Part shown: positions 1-9,342 of the stretch, piece by piece
Position numbering within the stretch: position 1 is the stretch's first letter
How the letters are laid out: every line of letters begins with the position of its first letter
NCBI GenBank assembly: GCA_964036155.1
Contig: OZ038422.1
Location: 58,365,201 to 58,429,200, forward strand
From: Diploscapter coronatus
Lineage: Eukaryota > Nematoda > Chromadorea > Rhabditida > Rhabditidae
Reading direction: 5' to 3'
Length of the DNA stretch: 64,000 nucleotides
Translations under genes and position numbers: made by a program
Notes under the pieces: generated by a model
What the model saw: the letters and a program-made list of their open reading frames with translations, nothing else
The model's database searches: none
Told to the model about the DNA's origin: nothing

Positions 1-130
1 AATTTTTTTACAATCAAAATTACCGTGACGGTAATTTTTTTACAATCAAAATTACCGTGACAGTAATTTTTTTACCGTCACAGTAAATTAAATTACCGTG
101 ACGGTAATTTTTACTTAGGTCCCACCCCTG
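1..130. repeat. Right end of a palindrome-array repeat element
   Basis: The window opens inside a repeat made of 15-bp palindromes of the type TTACCGTCACGGTAA, separated by AATTTTTTTACAATCAAAA-like spacers. It ends in CTTAGGTCCCACCCCTG. The same end, inverted, starts the large element at 763 and closes it near 3657, so this is the right terminus of a second copy cut by the window edge. Confidence 0.85.
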
Positions 131-138
131 TATGGCAA

Positions 139-227
139 TTACTAAATGGTGGAGTCTTTTCCACAATATTTCTTTCAAATTTCATCATCTCGTCTATCTT
201 TAACTATAGCACTCCGCCATTTAGTAA
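139..227. repeat. Small foldback (MITE-like) element
   Basis: Inverted arms TTACTAAATGGTGGAGT (139-155) and ACTCCGCCATTTAGTAA (211-227) pair over 17 positions with one mismatch. The interior has no coding potential. The element abuts the end of the flanking repeat copy. The rest of 228-762 is AT-rich spacer with no gene that I can see. Confidence 0.6.
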
Positions 228-1238
228 CTACTATCCTGTATCGATTATTATTATTAAACTCTTATATGTATAATTTCATAAGGAAAATTTTCTAAATCCC
301 TAAATCAGAATAAATTCAAAAATCTGTTCCATTAGTGCTAGAGGCTCACTATATTCAACCCACTATCTTTCTATAATCTCTCACCTTTCCCTCTACTATC
401 TCATTTTCCCGCCAATGCCGCCTAGCGACACTGTTCATTCCCTCTCTACATTTTCCCCTACTCCTTAGTTAAATTGTTCCCTCTCTTCAACCACTGACTA
501 CTGGTCATTTTCATCTCGTTTTCCCCGATCAGTGAGTTTCGCGTTTCCGTCTTGGACGGTAGGTCCTAATTTTCGTTTATCAACTCTTCTAAAATTTTCT
601 ATTTTCCTTGTTGTGCTAGACAATAAATAATTGCCAATAGCTTGTGACTGACATGCACCACTCGATAAGCATAACAATGTTACCTTATTTCAAATGGACA
701 TAGCGTAAAATTATTGAGAATTTTTTTTTTTTATAATTTCGAGCGTAGATATTTTTTACTATCAGGGGTGGGACCTAAGTAAAAATTACCGTCACGGTAA
801 TTTAATTTACTGTGACGGTAAAAAAATTACTGTCACGGTAATTTTGATTGTAAAAAAATTACCGTCACGGTAATTTTGATTGTAAAAAAATTACCGTCAC
901 GGTAAAATTCAACGAAAATGTGAAGGAGTTCCATAGTAAAAAATTACAATTCAATTTACTGTAACGGTAAAAAAATTACAATTCAATTTACCGTCACGGT
1001 AAAAAAATTACAATTCAATTTACTGTCACGGTAAAAAAATTACCGTCACAGTAAAAAAAATTACTGTCACAATAAAATATTACTGTCTCATTTTACTTCG
1101 TCCCAAATTAGCCTAATTATTCTAATTAGAGCTTAATTGTCTCCATTTTTTTTACTCATTCTGCCACTTAGGATACGGATCTTCAATTATGTGCAAAAAA
1201 ACCGCAACTTTGTTTAGCCACTACGTCAGACTGGCAAT

Positions 1239-1302
1239 TTACCGTGACGGTAAAAAAATTACATGATAACTCTATCATGTAATTTTTTTACTGTCACGGT
1301 AA
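1239..1302. repeat. 64-bp hairpin of two palindrome units
   Basis: TTACCGTGACGGTAA, a T/A spacer and ATGATA are followed after four bases (ACTC region) by the complementary arm. The arms are about 30 nt with one mismatch. It is made of the same palindrome unit as the element ends. Confidence 0.8.
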
Positions 1303-1431
1303 TTTTTCTTTTAAGTCATTTTTCAACATTTTTTCAATTTTTCTTGTTATTTTGAGAATTTTTACCCATTTTTCCAGGTTTATTTTCGTTTTTTTCTAAA
1401 AAAAATTATGACTGAATGTTCGGGCCACTCC

Positions 1432-1760
1432 AAGTGTTACGGAACAGGGGTTCGCCGATTTGGCTGAATTTCACCTATATGGTGTAGTTTTTCACGCTGA
1501 TTCTCATGGTGCTATCCGTTTTTCGCAAAAACTATCTTACGCAGGATTACGGTAGCTTAAAGTTTTGACAGATACGACCTCGGAAAAAAATCGCAACTTC
1601 CTTACTTCTAAACCAAATCGAATAGGGTTTTCAGCATTGAATAGCCCATGAAAAACTCTACAAATAATGTAACTACGACTACCTTCTACTATCAAAAATT
1701 TTCCACCAAACATTTAATTTCCGAAAAAGTAACCATGACCGGCGACGGTTTTTCGCGATT
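1432..1760. repeat. Dispersed repeat copy (family shared with 4288-4925)
   Basis: This stretch, with landmarks GATTTGGCTGAATTTCAC, TTTTTCACGCTGATTCTC and GGATTACGGTAGCTTAAA, recurs in both arms of the foldback at 4288-4925 and in a fragment at 8940-9040. It is a non-coding dispersed repeat lying inside the larger element. Confidence 0.75.
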
Positions 1761-1927
1761 TTGACTCCATCGATAGGAAGAAAAGCCTGCTGGAAATTAT
1801 ATTATTTGAAAGTCCATTCAATTCTGTGTAAAAGGATATAGATTTTGTGAAAAAGATGGAGGATCCTGGCGTGAAAAAACGCCTTGAATGCGTAAAACTA
1901 GAGTGATTTCTATGGAAGAAAAAGTTT

Positions 1928-2900
1928 AAAAATTCATAACTTTCATAATTTTAAACCAAATTCGGTCATTTTTTTTTATCAAATAGCATTTAATCCATAG
2001 ATTATCAGACAATCAAATAAGAATTTTTTTGAATATCAATTTCTGCAGAAATGCGCACTTTTAGCGTCTTGATTGCGTACTTTTCGATTCGTACTACCTC
2101 TGCGCGTAAATGGCGTTGGAAAAATCGGTCCTTTCGGCATGTTGTGTAGAATGACACTACAAATAACTTTTGTCGTTGGACCAACCCCTGAATCGTTACC
2201 GTTGGAGCTGCAGAATTTTTTGAAGTGAGACGACCAAATTCAGCATAATGCTTTTTTAACGAAAATTTTCAAAAATTCATAGCTCCCTGTATGTGCACAT
2301 TCTAGAAAAAGTCCTGGAACGAAAGCTGATAAACTTGAACAGCTCTACAAGATTTCACAGAAAATTCCGACGTTAACTCACATTGCCCTTGTAAATCCAG
2401 TACGGGTGTATAGGGTATCTCCGGGTAACTTTTACCTGTCAAAAATATTGTCCTAAAAATTTATTTTTATTCTTTCCATACTCTCCTTGATAAAACCTAC
2501 AAAATAAAAAAATAATTATCGAATTTGGTTCAAAGATAAGAAAGTTATGAATTTTTAAAAATTTTTACTAAAAAATCATTATGCTGAATTTGGCCATTGC
2601 ACTTCAAAAAATTCTGCAGCCCTAATGATAATGAATCCAGGGTAGATTCTGGAACAAAAGTTGTTCAGCATGTCATTCTACACAACATACTGGAAGGACG
2701 AATTTTTCCAGCGTCATTTACGCGTAAGAATAGTAAGGATCGAAAAGTATAGAATCAAGACGCGAAAGGTGCGTATTTCTGCAGAAATTGATATTCAAAA
2801 AATTCTTATTTTATTGTCTAATAATCTATAGACTAAATTCTATCAAATAAAAAAAGAATGATCGAATTTGGTTTAGAATCATGGAAGTTATGAATTTTTA
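1928..2900. repeat. Large (~970 bp) imperfect palindrome
   Basis: Sequence from about 1928 to 2300 reappears in reverse complement from about 2535 to 2900. Landmarks are GAATATCAATTTCTGCAGAA (around 2032) matching TTCTGCAGAAATTGATATTC (around 2777), and CCAAATTCAGCATAATG (around 2234) matching CATTATGCTGAATTTGG (around 2578). Arms are about 370 bp with scattered mismatches around a core of roughly 230 bp. No open frame spans it. Confidence 0.85.
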
Positions 2901-3750
2901 AATCAAATTAGGCAAGAATGGGTCATGACAACTCTTCGAAGAAGTGGCATTTCTCCGCTAGCAGACAGTTTATAGGAAAACGATCAAGTGCTTCAGAAAC
3001 TAGAAGACCTGGGCTACTTTCTAGTATAAATAACTCACGGAATCTGGGGCTTTTAAAAAAGTTGAAAATTAAAAGAAGCGAAAAATCGACATGAAATTTT
3101 CCATATGATTCACTATGTTCATCATAACTTCCTTATTCGGCGTCATTCCGACGAGATCTTTTCAGAATCGTGCTCAGCTGGTCTCTGCGAGCATTTTGAT
3201 ACCAAATTCGAATTTTGCGGAACGACCGGATCCGACCCTTCCGGAACATGCGGAACAAATGGTCGGATCGGGTTTTAACCATCAGATTCGTAATCAGCGT
3301 AGTCGAAAACCCTCAGGGGTGAAAAATGAACTCGAAATTTGAGGATCGACTTTTTGGGTATCATCTATCCCTCTATAAAAACACTACTCTAAGAAATGTC
3401 ATATGCTAAAATTAGTTGTTATAAAAACACCTATTTAAAAAAACGGAAAAAATGATGGTTGATATGAAAATGTAAATATTTTACTGTTGCAGTAATTTTT
3501 TACCGTTACAGTAAATTGAATTGTAATTTTTTTACTGTTACGGTAAATTGAATTGTAATTTTTTTACCGTTACAGTAAATTGAATTGTAATTTTTTTACC
3601 GTTACGGTAAATTTTAAAATTACCGTGACGGTAATTTTTACTTAGGTCCCACCCCAGAATTTGATAAACATCAAAGGAAAACCCACAAATTTTTAATTTC
3701 CTTTCCGGTGCAAAACTTATGAAAGTTTTTATTTAAAAAGAAATTTTCAG

Positions 3751-4006
3751 ATGTTTCCTTCTCAACTAAAGGCGTCGGCTCAGGGAGCAGGAGAGTGCCC
3801 CACCTGTCATACTTCGAATCAGAAGTTGCAAATCTGTGAACGATGTGGAGTTGAAGTATTATTTTTTTGCCAATTATTTTTAAAATTGAAAAAATAACTC
3901 GATTGTTTTCTTGAAAAAATAATAAATGAATTTTTAGGAAGGCTATCTCGAGAAGGCAATATTGGGGGACGTTCAGATACCAATCGTCGTACAAGTTTTA
4001 GTTTAA
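3751..4006 (+). CDS. Possible small zinc-ribbon protein, two exons
   Basis: A start codon sits directly behind a TTTTCAG acceptor, as for a trans-spliced leader. Exon 1 (3751-3855) encodes 35 residues with a CPTC...CERCG pair of CxxC knuckles spaced 10 residues apart, a zinc-ribbon pattern. A GT-AG intron of 82 bp (3856-3937) leads to exon 2 (3938-4006), which adds a short hydrophobic tail ending ...VVQVLV. The predicted product is 57 residues. I do not recognise the family. It lies only about 95 bp beyond the end of the large repeat element, so it may be a gene remnant or the 5' part of a longer transcript. No codon-level conservation can be judged here. Confidence 0.35.
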
Positions 4007-4287
4007 CCGTTTTTATTTCTTTGTATATCATTCTGATGAACTCTGGAAGTTTAGTTCAGGTACGTGTGGGAGTACAATGCAGTAATTTCTGCACTGCCAA
4101 CATCCCTAGTTTTAGTATAACCTTCGATCGTATTTCTCAGGGTTCCTAATTTTATTATGTTCGGTATTCACAAGATTCTGGTGTTTTCCTGTGTTACGTG
4201 CGAAAAATAAAGAAAATTTGGAACAGATAATTTACGCATCTAATAAGTTACTATCATTGATGGCTGATTTTACCAACATTGCGAGGG

Positions 4288-4925
4288 CATGCAAGTTTTA
4301 TAATGCAGCAAATTAAGAGCGAGTGCCAGTAAAAACCGAAGGTTTAACAAAGGAGTCCGCAAATCGAGCTGATTTTCACGTATATGGTAGTTTTTCACGC
4401 TGATTCTCGTGGTACTAGCTGTTTTTTTTATTTTCGAAAATCGACTACTGTAGCTTGAAAGTGTTCCAGACCCGATCTCAGGAAAAACTCATAACTGTCT
4501 TATTTTTGGACCAAATCGAATGATTCTTTTTTACTTTAGATTTTGAGTAGGAGAAGAAAACAACTTTTTTTAATTTGTAGAAATTCATTTTGGCGGGAAG
4601 TTATTGATTGTAGCAGGTGGTCGTGGTTACATTATTTGTAGAGTTTTTCATGGACTATCCAATGCTCAAAACCGCGTTCGATTTGGCTCAGAAATAAGAA
4701 AGTTATGAATTTTTCCCCGAGGTCAGATCTGTCAAAATTTTAAGCTACCGTAATCCTGCATACGATAATTTTTATGAAAAACGGATAGCACCACGAGAAT
4801 CAGCGTGAAAAACTGAACAATATATGTGAAAATCAGCCCGATTTGTGAACCCCTGTTTATACAGACTTTGGTCTTTACTGACATTCACTCATTCATTTTG
4901 CTGAATAATTACTATAAAACTTTGA
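4288..4925. mobile_element. ~640-bp foldback element
   Basis: The left arm starts GCAAGTTTTATAATGCAGCA near 4290. The right arm ends in the diverged complement near 4925. Arms of about 250 bp include CTGATTTTCACGTATAT and TTTTTCACGCTGATTCTCGTGGT on the left, mirrored around 4780-4840 on the right. The same sequence family occurs at 1432-1760 and 8940-9040. There is no coding frame inside. Confidence 0.75.
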
Positions 4926-5763
4926 ATGAAGCCCCTCACCATTTTAAGCTTTCATTTTATTTATTTATCTAATCACGTCATAAATCAAGTCATCGAAAAA
5001 CTATTTTTAAAATGTCTTTCATGTTAACTTGGGTTAGTTTACCCTTCTTTATATCTTTTTAGTGTCTTACCTTTTTATTATGACTAGCAAGAAGAATAGT
5101 AAAATTTTATCTAATGGGCAATCTGGATACTTCGCGATGCATAATATGAAATATAGTAAAGAAGCTTGTAGCGTGACTCTATTCAAACCCCATACTTTTC
5201 GCATGCCTCGATGTCTCGATGTCACGAGGTTTCCAAATAACATATCCAATGAGTTGCAACGCTTATGAAACGTAACCATAATGAAATGTCCCAATTTCTA
5301 AAATACAATAGTTTTATTTCAATTTTGCTCTCATTTATTTAAATTTTCTAAAATAAATGCGTCTTTTCGCACAATAAACATAACTTGAACTTAACATACA
5401 TCAACCTCATATCCGACAAAGTAATCAAAACTGCCTTTAATTATAGCGTCTGAACATCTTCTGACATTCTCGAAGAAAATTATACATTATGAAATATCTG
5501 TAAAGCGGAAGTCACAAAAGTGTCAGAATCTTATCTGTTTTACTTACTTACATCACCAAAATTTGAAGTGACATTTTTAAAATCAACATAAGTGCTTATT
5601 AGAGGCTGTACAAAGTTATTATTTCCTCGAGTTGAATTTTTCGAAATAAGAAGGAAACGGAAATGTGAGAAATTATACGAGTCGTATAAGTGAGCAGAAA
5701 ACTAAACGAGCTTTCAATGCACGCTCTATATTCAATTACTTATTGATCTTGTGGAAACAATAA
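4926..5763. other. AT-rich intergenic stretch
   Basis: No supported gene. An open frame at 5062-5268 lacks a recognisable domain or splice context and is treated as chance. The stretch precedes the irld-like gene and should hold its promoter. Confidence 0.5.
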
Positions 5764-8621
5764 ATGATATCTATCCTCATTATCCTATTTTCATGTCATA
5801 TTATTCATATAGCAAGTCAAGAATGTGAGATACCAGCAATTGGGGATAAATTAAGTTACGAGGGTCTAAAAGATGGATGCGAAGAAATCAAAGGACTTGT
5901 CATAATTTCAAACACATTACCTAATCCATACAACGAAGAACAGGTATTTTAATGAATAATTATCATGTCAAATTCAGAACTAGTTTTCTTCGAGAACAAT
6001 AAACTAATAACCTAATAACACGATTGTAATGAAATGTAATTGTATTTTCAAAATTATAAAACGAATTTATGAAAATTTTTTGATAATCAAATTAACATAA
6101 ATCCTATTATAACTCGTTATAATATAAAATTTAATAATTCCATATCATAGCACACTTAGATAATTCTGTATTTTATTCTAATTAGGTCATTAATCTATCT
6201 GAGAAATAAACACTAATTGAACCTTTACATTACTAAAAAGAAAATACATAATTTAAACTAGCTTCAGTGGCTCGAGAGAAAATTCAGCAACGTCAAGAAA
6301 ATCGTTGGTGCTCTTTATGTAGGTTTTAGGAATCCTTACTAGAATATTTCAAAATATTCTATTATTTTAATATCATATGTTATCGCATAATACTAGATCG
6401 AAAACTGGAACCATGCGGAAATAAATTTCTTTCGAAATTTGGAAGAAATCGAGTGTACTATGGAATCCAGCGTAATAAACTACGGTAATATTGAGTTGAT
6501 GTATTAGTTGTTTTCAATTTAAAAACGAATTTCCTTCAATTATTATGATCATAGAGAATGTATAGGAACATTTGAAGTGAATATGAACATAAAATCAGCC
6601 CCAAATTGACACATACTGTATGGCTCATCTTCCCATTTTTCAACGTGTTTCAAAAATATAACAATAAAAATGTACATATATTTCAACCCTATATGCATGT
6701 TTAAAATAACTTAAGAAAAACTAAGTTTTTAAAATAATTTACTTTCAGCTAGCCCGTTTGCGCTCGTTATAATGGCGAATACCGATGTTAGATTTCTTAA
6801 TCTCGCCAGTTTAAAACGCATTTTCGTCGATTCTGAAATTATGCGTATTCCTGATTTTGGTAAACCTTTATTTATGTCTGACTAAATTAGGTGTTGTGTA
6901 TCCACATTGAATAAAATTCGGAGAAAATAACGAATTCTTAATCACAAGTAATTTTTAATATACAGCTTTGAAAGGTGTCGAAGCATAAAACCGTATATTT
7001 ATTGAACATTGCGTTTAGAAAAGTGGAGGGATCTATCTCTTGCATCCAAGACTATTACTCTTATTTTGGACAATAGTCTTGGAAGAAGAAAGTACCTTCC
7101 ATTTTTCTGTGCCTTATTTTTAATAGCAAATTTTGTCCGTCATAGAGAAAACGAGTAATTAATTTACCAATAATTTTCAATAAAATTCAGTACCAACTCA
7201 AATTGGTCAAGGAAATAATTTTTGCTTCGATGAGTCGACTATTTATTTATTTTTGAACAGTTACGCATTTATAGTAGGAATCAATATATGCACTCCAACA
7301 AGTAATTTTTAACGAAATATCGAAATTTTAAAACATTAATGAACTGGAATTTTGCTTTGAAATGTCTGATTGAAATCAAAATAATATCCTCATTCAGAAG
7401 TGCATTGTGTGATTGTACCTTCGACGATCAATAATGTACCCCTAGAAATGCTAGTTTTTTATGACGATAATCTACCGATCGGATGCCAGATTTTACATGG
7501 AAGCATTAATATTACTCAAAACACAAATGATAGGTAAAGTTTCCATTTAGAAGAGTACTTCAATCCTCTATTTGAGAAAAAAATCTATATAAGGCAAACA
7601 ACTGTAGGATTCTCTCACCATGATATGGATTTAGGTTTTTATCATTATTAATGCCGAACTATCTTTTCAAACTAAACATACTTGATTTAGCATCAACGAG
7701 AAGCTTTCCTCAATCGAATTCATCAGCGGAGGCATTTATGCGAGCAACAATGATCACATCACAACGCTGAATTTCTCGAGCCTTACACATATTATTAATC
7801 CTGAAGATAAATTTTGATTGATTATGAGCCAAATTAATATAATCTGGCAAATTACCTTTTTCATGCAATCATAATATGATCTCATAAATAGTTCATATTT
7901 TAGGTTATTACTTGCCGGCGATTTATATTGAAAATAATCCTAACTTGACAACTCTACACTTTCCGAAACTGATGGTTAGTTTTAAATTTATTTCAACTTC
8001 GAACCCCTTTTTACTTCTATTACATGCTGAAAAAAATATTTAGAGCGTAAAATCTGTATTTCCTCTAGCAAATGTGTCCCTAGACGATGGACTTCTAGTA
8101 CCTGCAATATCAGTTTTCAATAACACAAATTTAACCCTTTCAAACGATACTGTAAGCAAAACAAGCTGACCTTTAAAATTAGTTTCCAAATCCAAGTTTG
8201 GCTTATTTCAGTGCAAACAACTAGTTTCGTTAGCAAGCTTTAATCAATTATACTGGAAGATAATCGACAATTATCGTAATTGTGATGGAGTTGAAATTGA
8301 AAAAAATTTGTACAATGGCTCTGACTACACAGGCTCTGTAATTTTTAATTCATATTCCTCTTAAAGATTGCATCAATATTAACTTTGCAAGTTTTCATCT
8401 GATTTGCATACTTTTATATCTTTATAAGGATTATAAATTATATTGGAAAGACAAAAAAAATCTAGAAAAATTCACTCAACTTTCAGAATTCAAATAACTC
8501 AAATGGAACCGTTATAAAATTGCGATATTTAAATAGTGGTATTGACCAGAGCCGTCCAGAAATTCTGTTTCTGTTCTGTTTTCTGTCGATTTTTGGTTAT
8601 TTCTCTTTTCTGAAATTTTGA
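5764..8621 (+). CDS. irld-like secreted receptor L-domain protein
   Basis: Ten exons in consistent phase give about 373 residues: 5764-5943, 6268-6318, 6397-6484, 6749-6859, 7398-7533, 7691-7806, 7904-7974, 8044-8151, 8212-8337, 8487-8621. It begins with a hydrophobic signal peptide (MISILIILFSCHIIHIASQ), followed by two receptor L-domain-like modules. The second shows the typical pattern GCQILHGSINI, then SINEKLSSIEFISGG, then YLPAIYIENNPNLTTLHFP. This matches the nematode insulin/EGF-receptor L-domain (irld) expansion, which has L domains but no kinase; its role there is thought to be sensory or signalling, but the ligand is unknown. Exon 6 ends in ATAAAT instead of a GT donor. The last exon reads into a MITE that supplies a hydrophobic tail and the stop. 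The gene could therefore be decaying. Confidence 0.75.
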
Positions 8622-8683
8622 AAATTGATTTCTGTTTCCGCTTGTTTTCCAAAATTCAAAAAGCCCATTTCTGGACGGTATTA
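8547..8683. mobile_element. hAT-like MITE overlapping the irld-like 3' exon
   Basis: The element starts CAGAGCCGTCCAGAAAT and ends ATTTCTGGACGGTATTA. The terminal inverted repeat core CCGTCCAGAAAT is exact. It is flanked by GTATTGAC (8539-8546) and GTATTGAT (8684-8691), an 8-bp duplication with one mismatch. CAG-type ends and an 8-bp target duplication are characteristic of hAT transposons. The stop codon of the upstream gene (8619-8621) lies inside it. Confidence 0.75.
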
Positions 8684-8691
8684 GTATTGAT

Positions 8692-9342
8692 AAAATAAAT
8701 AGTCATTTAATGTAAGGAAACGCCCATTTTAATATAAACTCATCTTTTTATTAATGTCATATACTCAAATTGCTCATTTTTTGAAAATTATTAGAATGAT
8801 TTCCTAGTAATTCTACTCGATAAATTGTTGCCATTTGTGTTGCTAAATCACCATATTGGTCTAATTTGAAATAAATAATATTAATATGCGTTAAGTTATC
8901 ATCGTTATGTTGATTTTAAGAGTAAATGTCAGGACTATCCAAAGTGGCGCGGAACAGAGGCCCGCCGATTTGGCTGATTTTCACATATGTTGTTCAGTTT
9001 TTCACGCTGATTCTCATGATGCAGTCCGCTAAAAAATGCAACTGGGCAGAGTTATGTTGATTTTTCGATTTTTACTCTTTCCTCTCCCTTCATATGTCTT
9101 AGTTTTCTGTCCGTGTTGTTTGTTAGAAAAACATGAGACTGAGTATATTTATCTTTCGGTATTTAAAAGGAAATTTGAGAATTTTTAGAGAAGAAATGAC
9201 CTATGAAAAAGAATTGATAATCTGATCGAAGTTCGATTCGTTTTCTATCGCCAGGAACAATACATAATCGTGAGTTTGTTTACTGTATGTTATTAAAAAT
9301 TCTTACAATAATTTATTCATCAGCATGCTTACTAGTTGGATT
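8692..9342. other. Intergenic region with a repeat fragment
   Basis: Convergent 3' ends of the irld-like (+) and TRPM (-) genes. At 8940-9040 lies a fragment of the dispersed repeat also found at 1432 and 4288 (GATTTGGCTGATTTTCAC, TTTTTCACGCTGATTCTC). Nothing else is recognised. Confidence 0.6.

Larger units (their letters stand above)
763..3657. mobile_element. ~2.9-kb inverted-repeat element with palindrome-array ends
   Basis: Both ends carry the same terminal inverted repeat, CAGGGGTGGGACCTAAGT on the left and its complement ending CCCACCCCAG on the right. Each end is followed inward by arrays of TTACCGTCACGGTAA-type palindromes (763-1080 and 3475-3640). No transposase reading frame is visible inside, so it looks non-autonomous. 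A CAGGG start is reminiscent of hAT termini, but the flanks (TTTACTAT and AATTTGAT) show no clear target-site duplication. The interior contains a perfect-looking hairpin (1239-1302) and a ~970-bp palindrome (1928-2900). Confidence 0.75.

Noticed and set aside
1..1080. CRISPR-like or telomeric array
   Set aside because: The repeated units are self-complementary palindromes with irregular spacers in a eukaryotic genome; no TTAGGC telomere repeats.
3115..3342. 75-codon plus-strand frame inside the repeat element
   Set aside because: No domain, no splice context, lies within repeat sequence; treated as chance.
5062..5294. Overlapping frames of 68 and 75 codons on opposite strands
   Set aside because: Complementary open frames without recognisable features or acceptor/donor signals.
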